A stretch of DNA of 64,000 bases from NCBI RefSeq assembly GCF_017498545.1, contig NZ_CP071793.1, forward strand, positions 6,833,001 through 6,897,000. Direction: 5' to 3'. The notes under the pieces were generated by a model. That model was not told the DNA's origin and ran no database searches. It saw nothing but the letters and a program-made list of their open reading frames with translations. Below, in pieces: positions 57,374 to 64,000 of this stretch. A program made the translations under genes and the position numbers. The DNA is from Sulfidibacter corallicola. GTDB lineage: Bacteria > Acidobacteriota > Holophagae > Acanthopleuribacterales > Acanthopleuribacteraceae. Each line of letters opens with the position of its first letter. Positions within the stretch are counted from its first letter, which is position 1.

Positions 57374-58195
57374 CTACAGGTTACAGCGAATGCGTGACTT
57401 GGGCCGCATCACGCCCGGCGTGAAGCCGTGGCATTTCTTGAACGTTCGCGTCAGGTGCGACTGGTCGTAGAAACCGCAATCGGTGGCCACCTGGGCGATG
57501 TCTTTGCCCTCGCGCAACATGGCCAGGGCCTTGTTCAGACGTACCTGGATCTGGTACTGGTGGGGCGGCAGGCCGTAGGCCTGGCGAAACGATCCGATCA
57601 GGTAGCGCGGGTTCAGCCCCACTTTGCCCGCCAGTTCGTCCACGGAAAATTCGCCGTCCCAGTGGGCCATGATGTAGTCACGCACGATTTTCAATTTGAC
57701 TTCGCGGCGGTTGTACGAGGATTCGTTGGAAATCGAGGCGGCCTGCCCCCACACCGTCAGGAAATCCCGGTAGGCCGATTCCTTTTCGGCCACGGTGACC
57801 GGATACAACAACACTTCGAACAGTCGCATGAACGCCGGCATCAAGCGCTTTTCGCGGAACACCGTCTGATTGCCCAGGTGAAGTGTGCCCTTGACCCCGA
57901 TCTGCGCTTCCACCACGGACGGATCGAAATACAACATCGCGTATTCCCACGTCTCCTGGTCCTGGGGGTGGCCGCTATGGACCTGGCCGGGTCGCAAAAA
58001 GATGAAATCACCGCACGAGGCGATGTGCTTGGCGCCTCGTGAAAAAACCAGACCATGACCCGAACCCGTGAGGCCAAATCCGTAGGTATCGTGGAAATGT
58101 TTGGGGAAAATGTGGGACACCAGACGCGACCGGCGCGCTTCCAACCCCTCCAAATCCTCGTCCTTCCAAATGTGATTGTACTCGAGAGCACCCAT
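57374..58195 (-). CDS. AraC-family transcriptional regulator
   Basis: This 273-residue protein has an N-terminal cupin-like sensing domain (FPKHFHDTYGFGLTGSGHGL) and two C-terminal helix-turn-helix motifs (FSVDELAGKVGLNPRYLIGS and DIAQVATDCGFYDQSHLTRT). The effector is unknown. The start at 58195 has AGGAGG five nt before it; a start at 58213 would fall before that site. It is the last gene of a minus-strand group with a small membrane protein (42 bp away) and an aspartate racemase. Confidence 0.9.
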   Translation of the reverse strand: MGALEYNHIWKDEDLEGLEARRSRLVSHIFPKHFHDTYGFGLTGSGHGLVFSRGAKHIASCGDFIFLRPGQVHSGHPQDQETWEYAMLYFDPSVVEAQIGVKGTLHLGNQTVFREKRLMPAFMRLFEVLLYPVTVAEKESAYRDFLTVWGQAASISNESSYNRREVKLKIVRDYIMAHWDGEFSVDELAGKVGLNPRYLIGSFRQAYGLPPHQYQIQVRLNKALAMLREGKDIAQVATDCGFYDQSHLTRTFKKCHGFTPGVMRPKSRIRCNL

Positions 58196-58237
58196 CACAT
58201 CCTCCTGTAGCATGGTATCACGGTCCGAACCCGCCTG

Positions 58238-58834
58238 TTAAAACCAAGATTCGTAGCGGCGGAACCACAAGGTCACCACCAACACGCTGCCGTTCCCCAA
58301 CACGCCATTGACGACCGGGAAGGCGAACTCCGCGAGTCCCGAAACCTCGTCGAAGGCGATGGCCAAGATGTTGAACCCGTAGGTCACCACCGCCAGCATC
58401 CACACGGTCGGCGATTCGTACGCCTCGTCGCGGACCAGGGCCCGCAGGGTTGGGATGAAGGACAGGATGAAACACACCTGCAGCAACAGGTTGGCGATCA
58501 GCCCGTTGCCGGTCACCTGCCAAAAGCCGAGCACGCCGAGCGCCAGCACGAAAACGACCGCATCGAAGCGGCACAGCGACACGTAGGTGCCGCGCCGGAA
58601 AATGTAGATGTAGAGCAACGTCAACATCACGGCGCTGACCACGGTCATGGAACCCTTGAACGGATCGTTGCCCACCAGCGGCATGTAGGTCGCGAAATTC
58701 AGCCAGCCGATCAGCAGCCAAAGTGTCCAGGTGAACAGATTTGGCTTGGACATCCCCCGCGCCACCTGGCGGAAGTACAGGCAGTAGATGAACACGCCCA
58801 TACCCAGGGAAAGGCTGCCGAACAGCTCAGACAT
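58238..58834 (-). CDS. Small polytopic membrane protein (PQ-loop-like)
   Basis: This 198-residue protein has six or seven membrane helices. The segment YFRQVARGMSKPNLFTWTLW resembles the helix and PQ-type turn of PQ-loop/SWEET-like proteins, but the repeat is incomplete, so the family is tentative. Its start overlaps the racemase stop by 8 bp, so the two are in one operon. A transport role for the racemase substrate or product is speculation. Confidence 0.7.
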   Translation of the reverse strand: MSELFGSLSLGMGVFIYCLYFRQVARGMSKPNLFTWTLWLLIGWLNFATYMPLVGNDPFKGSMTVVSAVMLTLLYIYIFRRGTYVSLCRFDAVVFVLALGVLGFWQVTGNGLIANLLLQVCFILSFIPTLRALVRDEAYESPTVWMLAVVTYGFNILAIAFDEVSGLAEFAFPVVNGVLGNGSVLVVTLWFRRYESWF

Positions 58835-59609
58835 CGGTCAACTCCCGCGGACGGCGCGCGGTCAGGCGATCCCATCGATCGATGCCCACGCTCAGGGCCG
58901 CGGATTTGCGCGCCAACAGCGCCATGGTGTCGAAGACGGGAACGCGTGGGTAGTCCTTGGCTTTGACGAGCATTTCCAGCTCGGTACAACCGAGCACGAT
59001 GCTTTCCGCACCGCGCGAGACCAGGCGGTCCATGATCGTCAGCAGGATCGCTTTCGATTCGGGCAGGATCACCCCGCGACAAAGCTCTTCGAACAGGATG
59101 CGGTGGATTTCCACCTGTTCTTCGTGTTGGGGCAGCAATACGTCCAGGTCGTAGTACCGGCGAAAGCGGTCCTGATACTCCTGATCGCGCATCAGGTTCA
59201 GGGTTCCCATCAAGGCGATGCGCCGCGCGCCGGCGGCCGCCACGGCCTCGCCGGTGGGATCGGCGATGTGCAGCAACGGGATCGACACGGCGGCTTCGAG
59301 TTGGGGCGCCACCTTGTGCATGGTGTTGCAGACGATGACCAGGAAATCGGCACCGGCCGCTTCGAGACGGCGTCCTTTGTCGACGACGTAGTGGGCGGCC
59401 TCTTCCCAGCGCTCGGCATGTACGAAGGTTTCGATGTTGTAGAAGTCCACACTGTACATCAGGGTTTCGCAGAGGTGGGTGCCGCCGGCGAGCCGGCGGG
59501 CCTCGTCGTAGAGATCTCTCAGGAAGGTGAGCGTCGATTCGCCGCTCATGCCGCCCAAAATGCCGACGATGCGCCGACCCTCCATGAAGCGCGAGGAAAA
59601 CGGTTCCAT
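58827..59609 (-). CDS. Aspartate/glutamate racemase family protein
   Basis: This is a 260-residue enzyme with the two catalytic cysteines of cofactor-independent racemases: Cys94 in LVIVCNTMHK and Cys208 in SIVLGCTELE. GGMSGESTLTF near the N-terminus is typical of aspartate racemases. It interconverts L- and D-aspartate or a related amino acid. The start at 59609 has AAGGGGG just upstream. It is followed by a small membrane-protein gene and an AraC regulator on the same strand. Confidence 0.88.
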   Translation of the reverse strand: MEPFSSRFMEGRRIVGILGGMSGESTLTFLRDLYDEARRLAGGTHLCETLMYSVDFYNIETFVHAERWEEAAHYVVDKGRRLEAAGADFLVIVCNTMHKVAPQLEAAVSIPLLHIADPTGEAVAAAGARRIALMGTLNLMRDQEYQDRFRRYYDLDVLLPQHEEQVEIHRILFEELCRGVILPESKAILLTIMDRLVSRGAESIVLGCTELEMLVKAKDYPRVPVFDTMALLARKSAALSVGIDRWDRLTARRPRELTDV

Positions 59610-59770
59610 TGAACCCCCTTTCGAAGTGACATCCGCAAAATGTCCAAGTCCTTGCATTGAATTCTGTAGCCCGTGACGCGATCGGTATTGGACAAAAGTC
59701 AGGCTTTATCTTTTTTTGTGGATGAGAAGCAGTCTTGGCAACGATCGTGGATCGCGCGGTACTTCGCGCT

Positions 59771-60002
59771 GGTGTTGCGGCCGAACATCGCTGCGGACGG
59801 GGATTCCACCTCGGGCGGATGTTGGTGGGAACGTGCCACGACATTGACATCGCATCAGGATGGGGACCTGCCCCGGGTCGCGCTGCAGGTGCGACCGGAC
59901 GTCGCTGGGGGCGGGGAATCCCCTCATGGGTGGATGTTGGTGGGAACGTGCCGCGACATTGACGTCCCATCAGGATGGGGACCTGCCCCGGGTCGCGCTG
60001 TA
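59771..60002. repeat. 115-bp tandem array, left of the second hairpin island
   Basis: Two adjacent units, 59771-59887 and 59888-60002, start GGTGCGACCGGACGTCG or a variant. Each contains GGATGTTGGTGGGAACGTGC and CATCAGGATGGGGACCTG. A third unit is cut off and joins arm C at 60022. The 115-bp units are different in sequence from the 53/54-bp units at 32.3 kb, but they sit in the same place. Confidence 0.85.
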
Positions 60003-60021
60003 GGTGCGACCGGACGTCGGT

Positions 60022-60215
60022 TTGGACCATTATTTATTTAGAACGCGGGCCAGAGGCCCGCCACCAGCGGGCACCCCGGAGGGGTGATACAGTACAGCGA
60101 AGGCGGTCCGGCGTTCCGGTTAAGGAGCCGAAAGGCGACGCAACCCTGGTTGTTCGGGGTGCCCGCATCCAGCCCCAACGGGGCGGCTCCGCGTGGGGCT
60201 TCCGGATGTGACGTG
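60022..60215 (+). repeat. Hairpin-rich repeat, arm C (second island)
   Basis: It starts at TTGGACCATTATTTATTTAG. Hairpins are GCGGGCCAGAGGCCCGC (60045-60061), CACCCCGGAGGGGTG (60072-60086), CAACCCTGGTTG and GCCCCAACGGGGC (60172-60184). Order and lengths are identical to arms A and B. Confidence 0.85.
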
Positions 60216-60239
60216 AACTCCCCACGAAGGACCAACCGG

Positions 60240-60424
60240 AGGTGGCGTGAACTCCGCTAGGGGCTTCGTAGTCCCGCCCCTTCAGGGCTGGGTTTCGGGA
60301 ACTCCAGGGAACCAGGGTTGCGTCGGCGCTGCCTCCTTAACCCTTCGCTGAAATGTATGACCCTTTCAGGGTCCCTGCTGGTGGCGGGCCAGAGGCCCGC
60401 GTTCTAAATAAATGGTGATCCAAA
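60240..60424 (-). repeat. Hairpin-rich repeat, arm D (second island)
   Basis: Inverted arm. Hairpins are GCGGGCCAGAGGCCCGC (60384-60400), GACCCTTTCAGGGTC (60359-60373) and GCCCCTTCAGGGC (60276-60288). The outer end GTTCTAAATAAATGGTGATC corresponds to the outer ends of arms A-C. Confidence 0.85.
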
Positions 60425-60660
60425 CATGGGGTTGGCCATCCCTGCAGGATTGGCCGCGAACGGTGCACGTCCAAGCACCCGGTTGCTGCGCCCGCGGCCA
60501 TCCCTCCGGGATTGGCCACGAACGAAGAGCATCCAAGCATTCGGTAACCCCGAAACACGATCATCCCATCATCCGCGTTCCTGCGATCGGTACCCCACCG
60601 AGCATCGCAATGACCCGAATGGAGATCATCCGATCCGGTTGGCCATCCTCTCAGGTTGGG
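60425..60660. repeat. Diverged short repeats, right of the second island
   Basis: Units with GGCCATCCCTGCAGGATTGG, GCCATCCCTCCGGGATTGG and GGCCATCCTCTCAGGTTGGG recur at irregular spacing. They are of the same family as the arrays on both sides of the first island. No gene was seen in 59610-60733. Confidence 0.65.
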
Positions 60661-60706
60661 CCGCACACAATGAACGACCGGACTGGCTTACCACATCGAC
60701 CGATCG

Positions 60707-60731
60707 ATTCGCGAGGCAAGCCTTCGCGAAT
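60707..60731. terminator. Hairpin just after the NRPS stop
   Basis: ATTCGCGA and TCGCGAAT form a perfect 8-bp stem with a 9-nt loop, starting 3 nt after the NRPS stop. No T-run follows, so it is only a possible terminator. Confidence 0.45.
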
Positions 60732-60733
60732 GC

Positions 60734-63700
60734 TCAGTCCACCAGGTCCTTGTTGTTGGGGTTGGGGAGGGCGCTGCGGTCCAACTTGCCCGTCGGCGTG
60801 CGCGGCAATGCGCTCAACCGCACGAACCAATGGGGAATCATGAACTCCGGCAGCCGCGCTTCCAGCCAGCCGCGCCAGGACCGCACCGACTCCGGCGTGC
60901 GCCGCGGAGAAACGACGTAGGCCGCCAGACGGGTGCCCTCGGGCGCCTTGACCGCCATCACCGCGCAGGCCGCGATCTCGGGATGCTCGCCCAGCACCGC
61001 CTCCACCTCGTCGACCTCCACCCGGTACCCCTTGATGTTGACCTGGCTGTCGATGCGCCCCAGGTAACGCAACCGTCCCCGGGCGTCGAAGCGGGCCAGA
61101 TCCCCGGTGCGGTAGATGCGTCCGCCCGGCAGGCGTGTGAACGGATCGGGCAGGAATTGCGCGGCCGTGAGGCGCGGCCGACCCCAGTAACCGCGGGCCA
61201 GGATCTCGCCGCCCAGGTAGAGCTCGCCTGGGACGCCGATCGGGGCCAACTGCAGGTGCTCGTCGAGCACGTAGGCGCGCGCGTCCACGATCGGCGTGCC
61301 GATCGGCGGCAGCACCGGCCAGATGTTGGGACTGCCCTTGAGCGACAGCTCGCAGGCCACGTGGGTTTCGGTGGGACCGTACTGGTTGATCAGGCGTGCG
61401 GCCGGATGGCGCTCGAAGAACCGCACCAACGCGGGCGTGATGTGGAGCGCCTCGCCCGCGACGACGACCTCGCGCAGGTCGGCGATCGGCGGGTCGGTCA
61501 GCCGGAAGGACTCGGCCAGGTTCTGGAGGGTCGTGAACGGCACGAACAGGCGTTCGATCTGCTCCGAGCGCAGGTACTCCAACAACAGCCGGGGCTCGTT
61601 GCGGGTCTCCTCGTCGATCATGATCAGGGTCCCGGAAGCGCCCCAGGTACTGAAAATCTCCTGGAACGAGACGTCGAAGGAAAGCGACGCGAATTGCAGG
61701 GTCCGTGGCGCCGACAGCGAATGGGCGATCTGGTGTCGGATCAGGTTGGTCAGGGCGGCGTGCGGCATGGTGACGCCCTTGGGCGTGCCGGTCGAACCCG
61801 AAGTGAACATGATGTAGGCGGCGTCGCCGGCGAAGATGGAGACCTCGGGAGGCAGCGGTTCGCCTTCGCGGGCCAGCTCGTGGGCGGGATCGAGGGTCAG
61901 GGTGATGGTGTCGCTGGCGCGCAGGCGGGCGTTGGTGGAAATGTCGGTGAGGATGACCGCCGGACGGGTCATGGCCAACATGGCCAGCAGGCGTTTGCGG
62001 GGCCAGGTGGGATCGAGCGGCACGTAGGGCGCGCCGGCCTTGAGCACCGCAAGCACGGCCACCACTTGAAAGGGACCGCGGGTCAGGCACAGGGCCACCG
62101 GGCGCTGGCGGTTGGCGTTGAAGTCCAACAGGCGATGGGCCAAGGCGTTGGACAACTCCTGGAGCCGCGCGTAGTTCAACACGGTCTTGCCCTCGCGCAC
62201 CGCCGCGACGTGGGGGCGTTCGGCCGCGGTGCGGGCCACCATGTCGGTGACGCGGGTGCCGGCGGCTTCCGGCGTCGCCAGCCACTCCGGCAGGGGGGAG
62301 GGCACGGCCTGCCAACCGTGCAGCAACAGGCGCATTTCGGGCAAGCCCAGCATCGGCAAGCGCGAGATCGGCATGCGCGGATCGTCCAGCGCCGCTTCCA
62401 ACAGGAGGGTGAACCGTTCCGCGAATCGCGCGGCACTCACGGCCTCGAACAGGTCGCGGCTGTATTCGAACACGCAGGAGTAGTGGCCGTTTTCATCGCT
62501 GACCCAGAGCGCCAGGTCCAGCGAGGTGGAAATCGTCTTCAGGCTTTCGCGGATGAACGTGAGCCCGGAGACCTTCGGCAGGGGCTGCGGCGCCTCGAAG
62601 CCGAAAAAGACCTGGTACAGTGGTGCCGCGCTCTCGGTGGTGGACCCGTCGTGCAGGCTGTCGCGAATCTGGGCGAAGGGCACGCGGGCGTGCATCGCAC
62701 AAATCGTCACCAGATCGCGAACCCGAGAGACGATTTGGGCGAAACAGGGGTCGCCGCGCAGGTCCAGCGGCAGCGGGAGGCGGTTGCAGAACGGCCCGAT
62801 AAGGCCTTCGGCCTGGTGTTGCATGTGGCCGGTTTCGATGCCGATCACCATGCGCGGCTCGGCGCCGTGGCGCAGCAGCAGGATACTGAAGGCGGTCAGG
62901 CAGATGTGGAACGGGGTCGTGCCGCAGGTATCGGCGAGCGCGCGCAACCCGGCGCGCAGTTCCGGTGTCAGCCGGAACCGGTGGCGGCCCGCCTGGCGCG
63001 TCGGTTCCGCGCTGCGGGGCCGGTCCGTCGGTAACTTGATCACCGGTGGGAAGCCGTCCAACTGGTGCCGCCAGAAATCCAGGGCTTCGCGCAACTCGGC
63101 CGAGCGCTCCCAACCGCGCTGCCAGAAGGCATAGGTCGCGAATTGGATGGGGGGCGGCTGTGGGGGAGGGACGCTGTCTTTCTTGCCGGCGTGAAAATGG
63201 TTGTACCAGGTGAGCACCTCGTTCAGCAGGAGGTGCATCGAGGGCGGGTCGCAGGCGATGCGATGGGCCGCCAGAGCGAAAAACCACTCGCGATCGCCCA
63301 TGCGCATCAGCAGGGCCCGCAACGGAATGTCGTAGCCGGGATCGTAGGCCGTGCGGAACCAGGACCGGAACTCGTCGCGCGATTCGCGGTTGCGCAGACT
63401 CGCCGGGCTGTGGCGGATATCGACCAGGTGGAAGGGGGGCGCGCAGTCGGTGCGGATCTCGGTTCGGGTGCGGCCGCGCGTGACCATGGGGTAGCGGGTA
63501 CGCAGGATTTCGTGGTGCTGCAACACCGAATTCAGGGCCTGACGCAGGTGCTGGGGGTTGATGTCGCCGCGAACGCGGAACATACACGGAATGAACGGCT
63601 CCGAGCGGTTGGGTTGCTGCTTGGCGATCGTCAGGAATTCGCGTTGTTGGCGGGTCAACGGGGGCAATTCGCCGTGGGGCGAATCGGGAATGGCCGGCAA

Positions 63701-63898
63701 CGGCGTTTTGGAAAGGTAGGGATAGCCGGCGACGATCTGACCCAGACGCGACAGGCTCGGCCGAGCCTGTTCGATGGACGAGTCAAGCGTCTCATCCAAG
63801 CCGCCTTGCGGATCGTCGACCTCCAATCGACCGTTCCGCAGGGTGAGCGTGATGCCGCGCTGCGCACATTGTTCCAGCAGCGCGTGCAGCTCACTCAT
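60734..63898 (-). CDS. NRPS protein, TubC docking - condensation - adenylation
   Basis: This 1054-residue protein has residues 1-55 forming a TubC-type N-terminal docking domain (ALLEQCAQRGITLTLRNGRL). A condensation domain follows (about 75-500). Its HHxxxDG catalytic motif is changed to HRIACDP, with Arg213 in the place of the second His and Pro218 in the place of Gly. The adenylation domain (about 560-1040) has FTSGSTGTPKG, NQYGPTETHVA, YRTGDLARF and the PRTPTGKLDR lysine. No carrier-protein or release domain is present, so it must work with other proteins. A domain pocket residues resemble the proline code, but this is tentative. The start overlaps the stop of the upstream gene. Confidence 0.93.
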   Translation of the reverse strand: MSELHALLEQCAQRGITLTLRNGRLEVDDPQGGLDETLDSSIEQARPSLSRLGQIVAGYPYLSKTPLPAIPDSPHGELPPLTRQQREFLTIAKQQPNRSEPFIPCMFRVRGDINPQHLRQALNSVLQHHEILRTRYPMVTRGRTRTEIRTDCAPPFHLVDIRHSPASLRNRESRDEFRSWFRTAYDPGYDIPLRALLMRMGDREWFFALAAHRIACDPPSMHLLLNEVLTWYNHFHAGKKDSVPPPQPPPIQFATYAFWQRGWERSAELREALDFWRHQLDGFPPVIKLPTDRPRSAEPTRQAGRHRFRLTPELRAGLRALADTCGTTPFHICLTAFSILLLRHGAEPRMVIGIETGHMQHQAEGLIGPFCNRLPLPLDLRGDPCFAQIVSRVRDLVTICAMHARVPFAQIRDSLHDGSTTESAAPLYQVFFGFEAPQPLPKVSGLTFIRESLKTISTSLDLALWVSDENGHYSCVFEYSRDLFEAVSAARFAERFTLLLEAALDDPRMPISRLPMLGLPEMRLLLHGWQAVPSPLPEWLATPEAAGTRVTDMVARTAAERPHVAAVREGKTVLNYARLQELSNALAHRLLDFNANRQRPVALCLTRGPFQVVAVLAVLKAGAPYVPLDPTWPRKRLLAMLAMTRPAVILTDISTNARLRASDTITLTLDPAHELAREGEPLPPEVSIFAGDAAYIMFTSGSTGTPKGVTMPHAALTNLIRHQIAHSLSAPRTLQFASLSFDVSFQEIFSTWGASGTLIMIDEETRNEPRLLLEYLRSEQIERLFVPFTTLQNLAESFRLTDPPIADLREVVVAGEALHITPALVRFFERHPAARLINQYGPTETHVACELSLKGSPNIWPVLPPIGTPIVDARAYVLDEHLQLAPIGVPGELYLGGEILARGYWGRPRLTAAQFLPDPFTRLPGGRIYRTGDLARFDARGRLRYLGRIDSQVNIKGYRVEVDEVEAVLGEHPEIAACAVMAVKAPEGTRLAAYVVSPRRTPESVRSWRGWLEARLPEFMIPHWFVRLSALPRTPTGKLDRSALPNPNNKDLVD

Positions 63899-64000
63899 AG
63901 TTCCCCCTCTTCAAAGTAGTCGTCTCGAGAATGCGGTAGCGGGACTGCCGGTTCGGCCTCCTCTTCCATATGACAGACGGATTCGTCCCGCTCGATGCGA
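63895..64000 (-). CDS. C-terminal end of the upstream gene (truncated by window end)
   Basis: The minus strand carries an open frame entering from the window edge and ending at a TGA at 63895-63897. The encoded tail is acidic, ending SRDDYFEEGEL. Its stop overlaps the ATG of the NRPS gene by 4 nt (ATGA), so the two genes are probably in one operon. It is too short to assign, but likely belongs to the same biosynthetic cluster. The short acidic tail may be the docking partner for the TubC domain of the NRPS. Confidence 0.7.
   Translation of the reverse strand, partial: RIERDESVCHMEEEAEPAVPLPHSRDDYFEEGEL

Noticed and set aside
60830..63034. A 734-codon plus-strand frame opposite the NRPS gene
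   Set aside because: The NRPS motifs on the minus strand are unambiguous; the plus frame has no recognisable domain.

Overview
The window is about 64 kb of GC-rich bacterial chromosome with dense, mostly short-spaced genes. An outer-membrane beta-barrel gene, a type II/IV secretion ATPase, PBP1A, lipoproteins and a CmoA/CmoB tRNA-modification pair point to a diderm (Gram-negative) bacterium. HspR-controlled DnaK/DnaJ, an ECF sigma/anti-sigma/CHAT cassette, a BTRD1-like secreted repeat protein, a giant PKD protein and a TubC-docked NRPS together suggest an Acidobacteriota (Holophagae-like) or myxobacteria-like lineage. That placement is inference; no rRNA or other phylogenetic marker was found. 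No tRNA, rRNA, CRISPR array or intact insertion sequence was recognised.

Layout. 0-9.2 kb: a helical-repeat protein, an EVE-domain protein, ribonuclease G, an SLC12-type cotransporter, an SLC13-type carrier and a zinc-ribbon TPR protein. 9.2-20.1 kb: an intergenic patch with a 204-bp dispersed repeat, two small genes, a periplasmic TPR/coiled-coil protein and two translationally coupled giant membrane proteins. 20.1-23.4 kb: cmoB and cmoA with a barrel gene between them. 24.0-32.1 kb: one 2703-residue secreted protein with 25 PKD-like repeats behind a roughly 410-nt leader. 32.1-33.3 kb: the first of two composite hairpin-repeat islands. 33.3-39.6 kb (minus strand): a secreted repeat protein, a TPR-CHAT protease, an ECF sigma factor and its anti-sigma factor, plus a separate secreted protein. 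39.6-46.9 kb: repeats, a secreted kinase-fold protein, a hotdog thioesterase, a FecR lipoprotein and an AGCS symporter. 46.9-51.7 kb (minus strand): the heat-shock cluster dnaK, dnaJ, hspR and a sigma-70 gene. 52.2-57.3 kb: a YbeD-like protein, a GspE/PilB ATPase and PBP1A. 57.4-59.6 kb (minus strand): an aspartate racemase, a small membrane protein and an AraC regulator. 59.7-60.7 kb: the second hairpin-repeat island. 60.7-64 kb (minus strand): an NRPS condensation-adenylation protein overlapping the end of another gene that runs off the window.

How the genes work together. The heat-shock cluster reads as a regulon that carries its own repressor (HspR) and a dedicated sigma factor, with a strong promoter and candidate operator before dnaK. 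The 33.3-38.4 kb genes are packed like one operon (gaps of 9 and 4 nt, then a 4-nt overlap). They look like a signalling cassette in which a membrane-anchored CHAT protease could control a sigma/anti-sigma pair; this is inferred from gene order only. The most unusual non-coding structure is the pair of composite islands at 32.28-33.23 kb and 59.77-60.66 kb. Each has two inward-facing arms built from short hairpins of fixed length whose stems differ between arms by compensatory base changes. Tandem arrays lie outside the arms, and their outer edges share a common TTGGAYC-type boundary.
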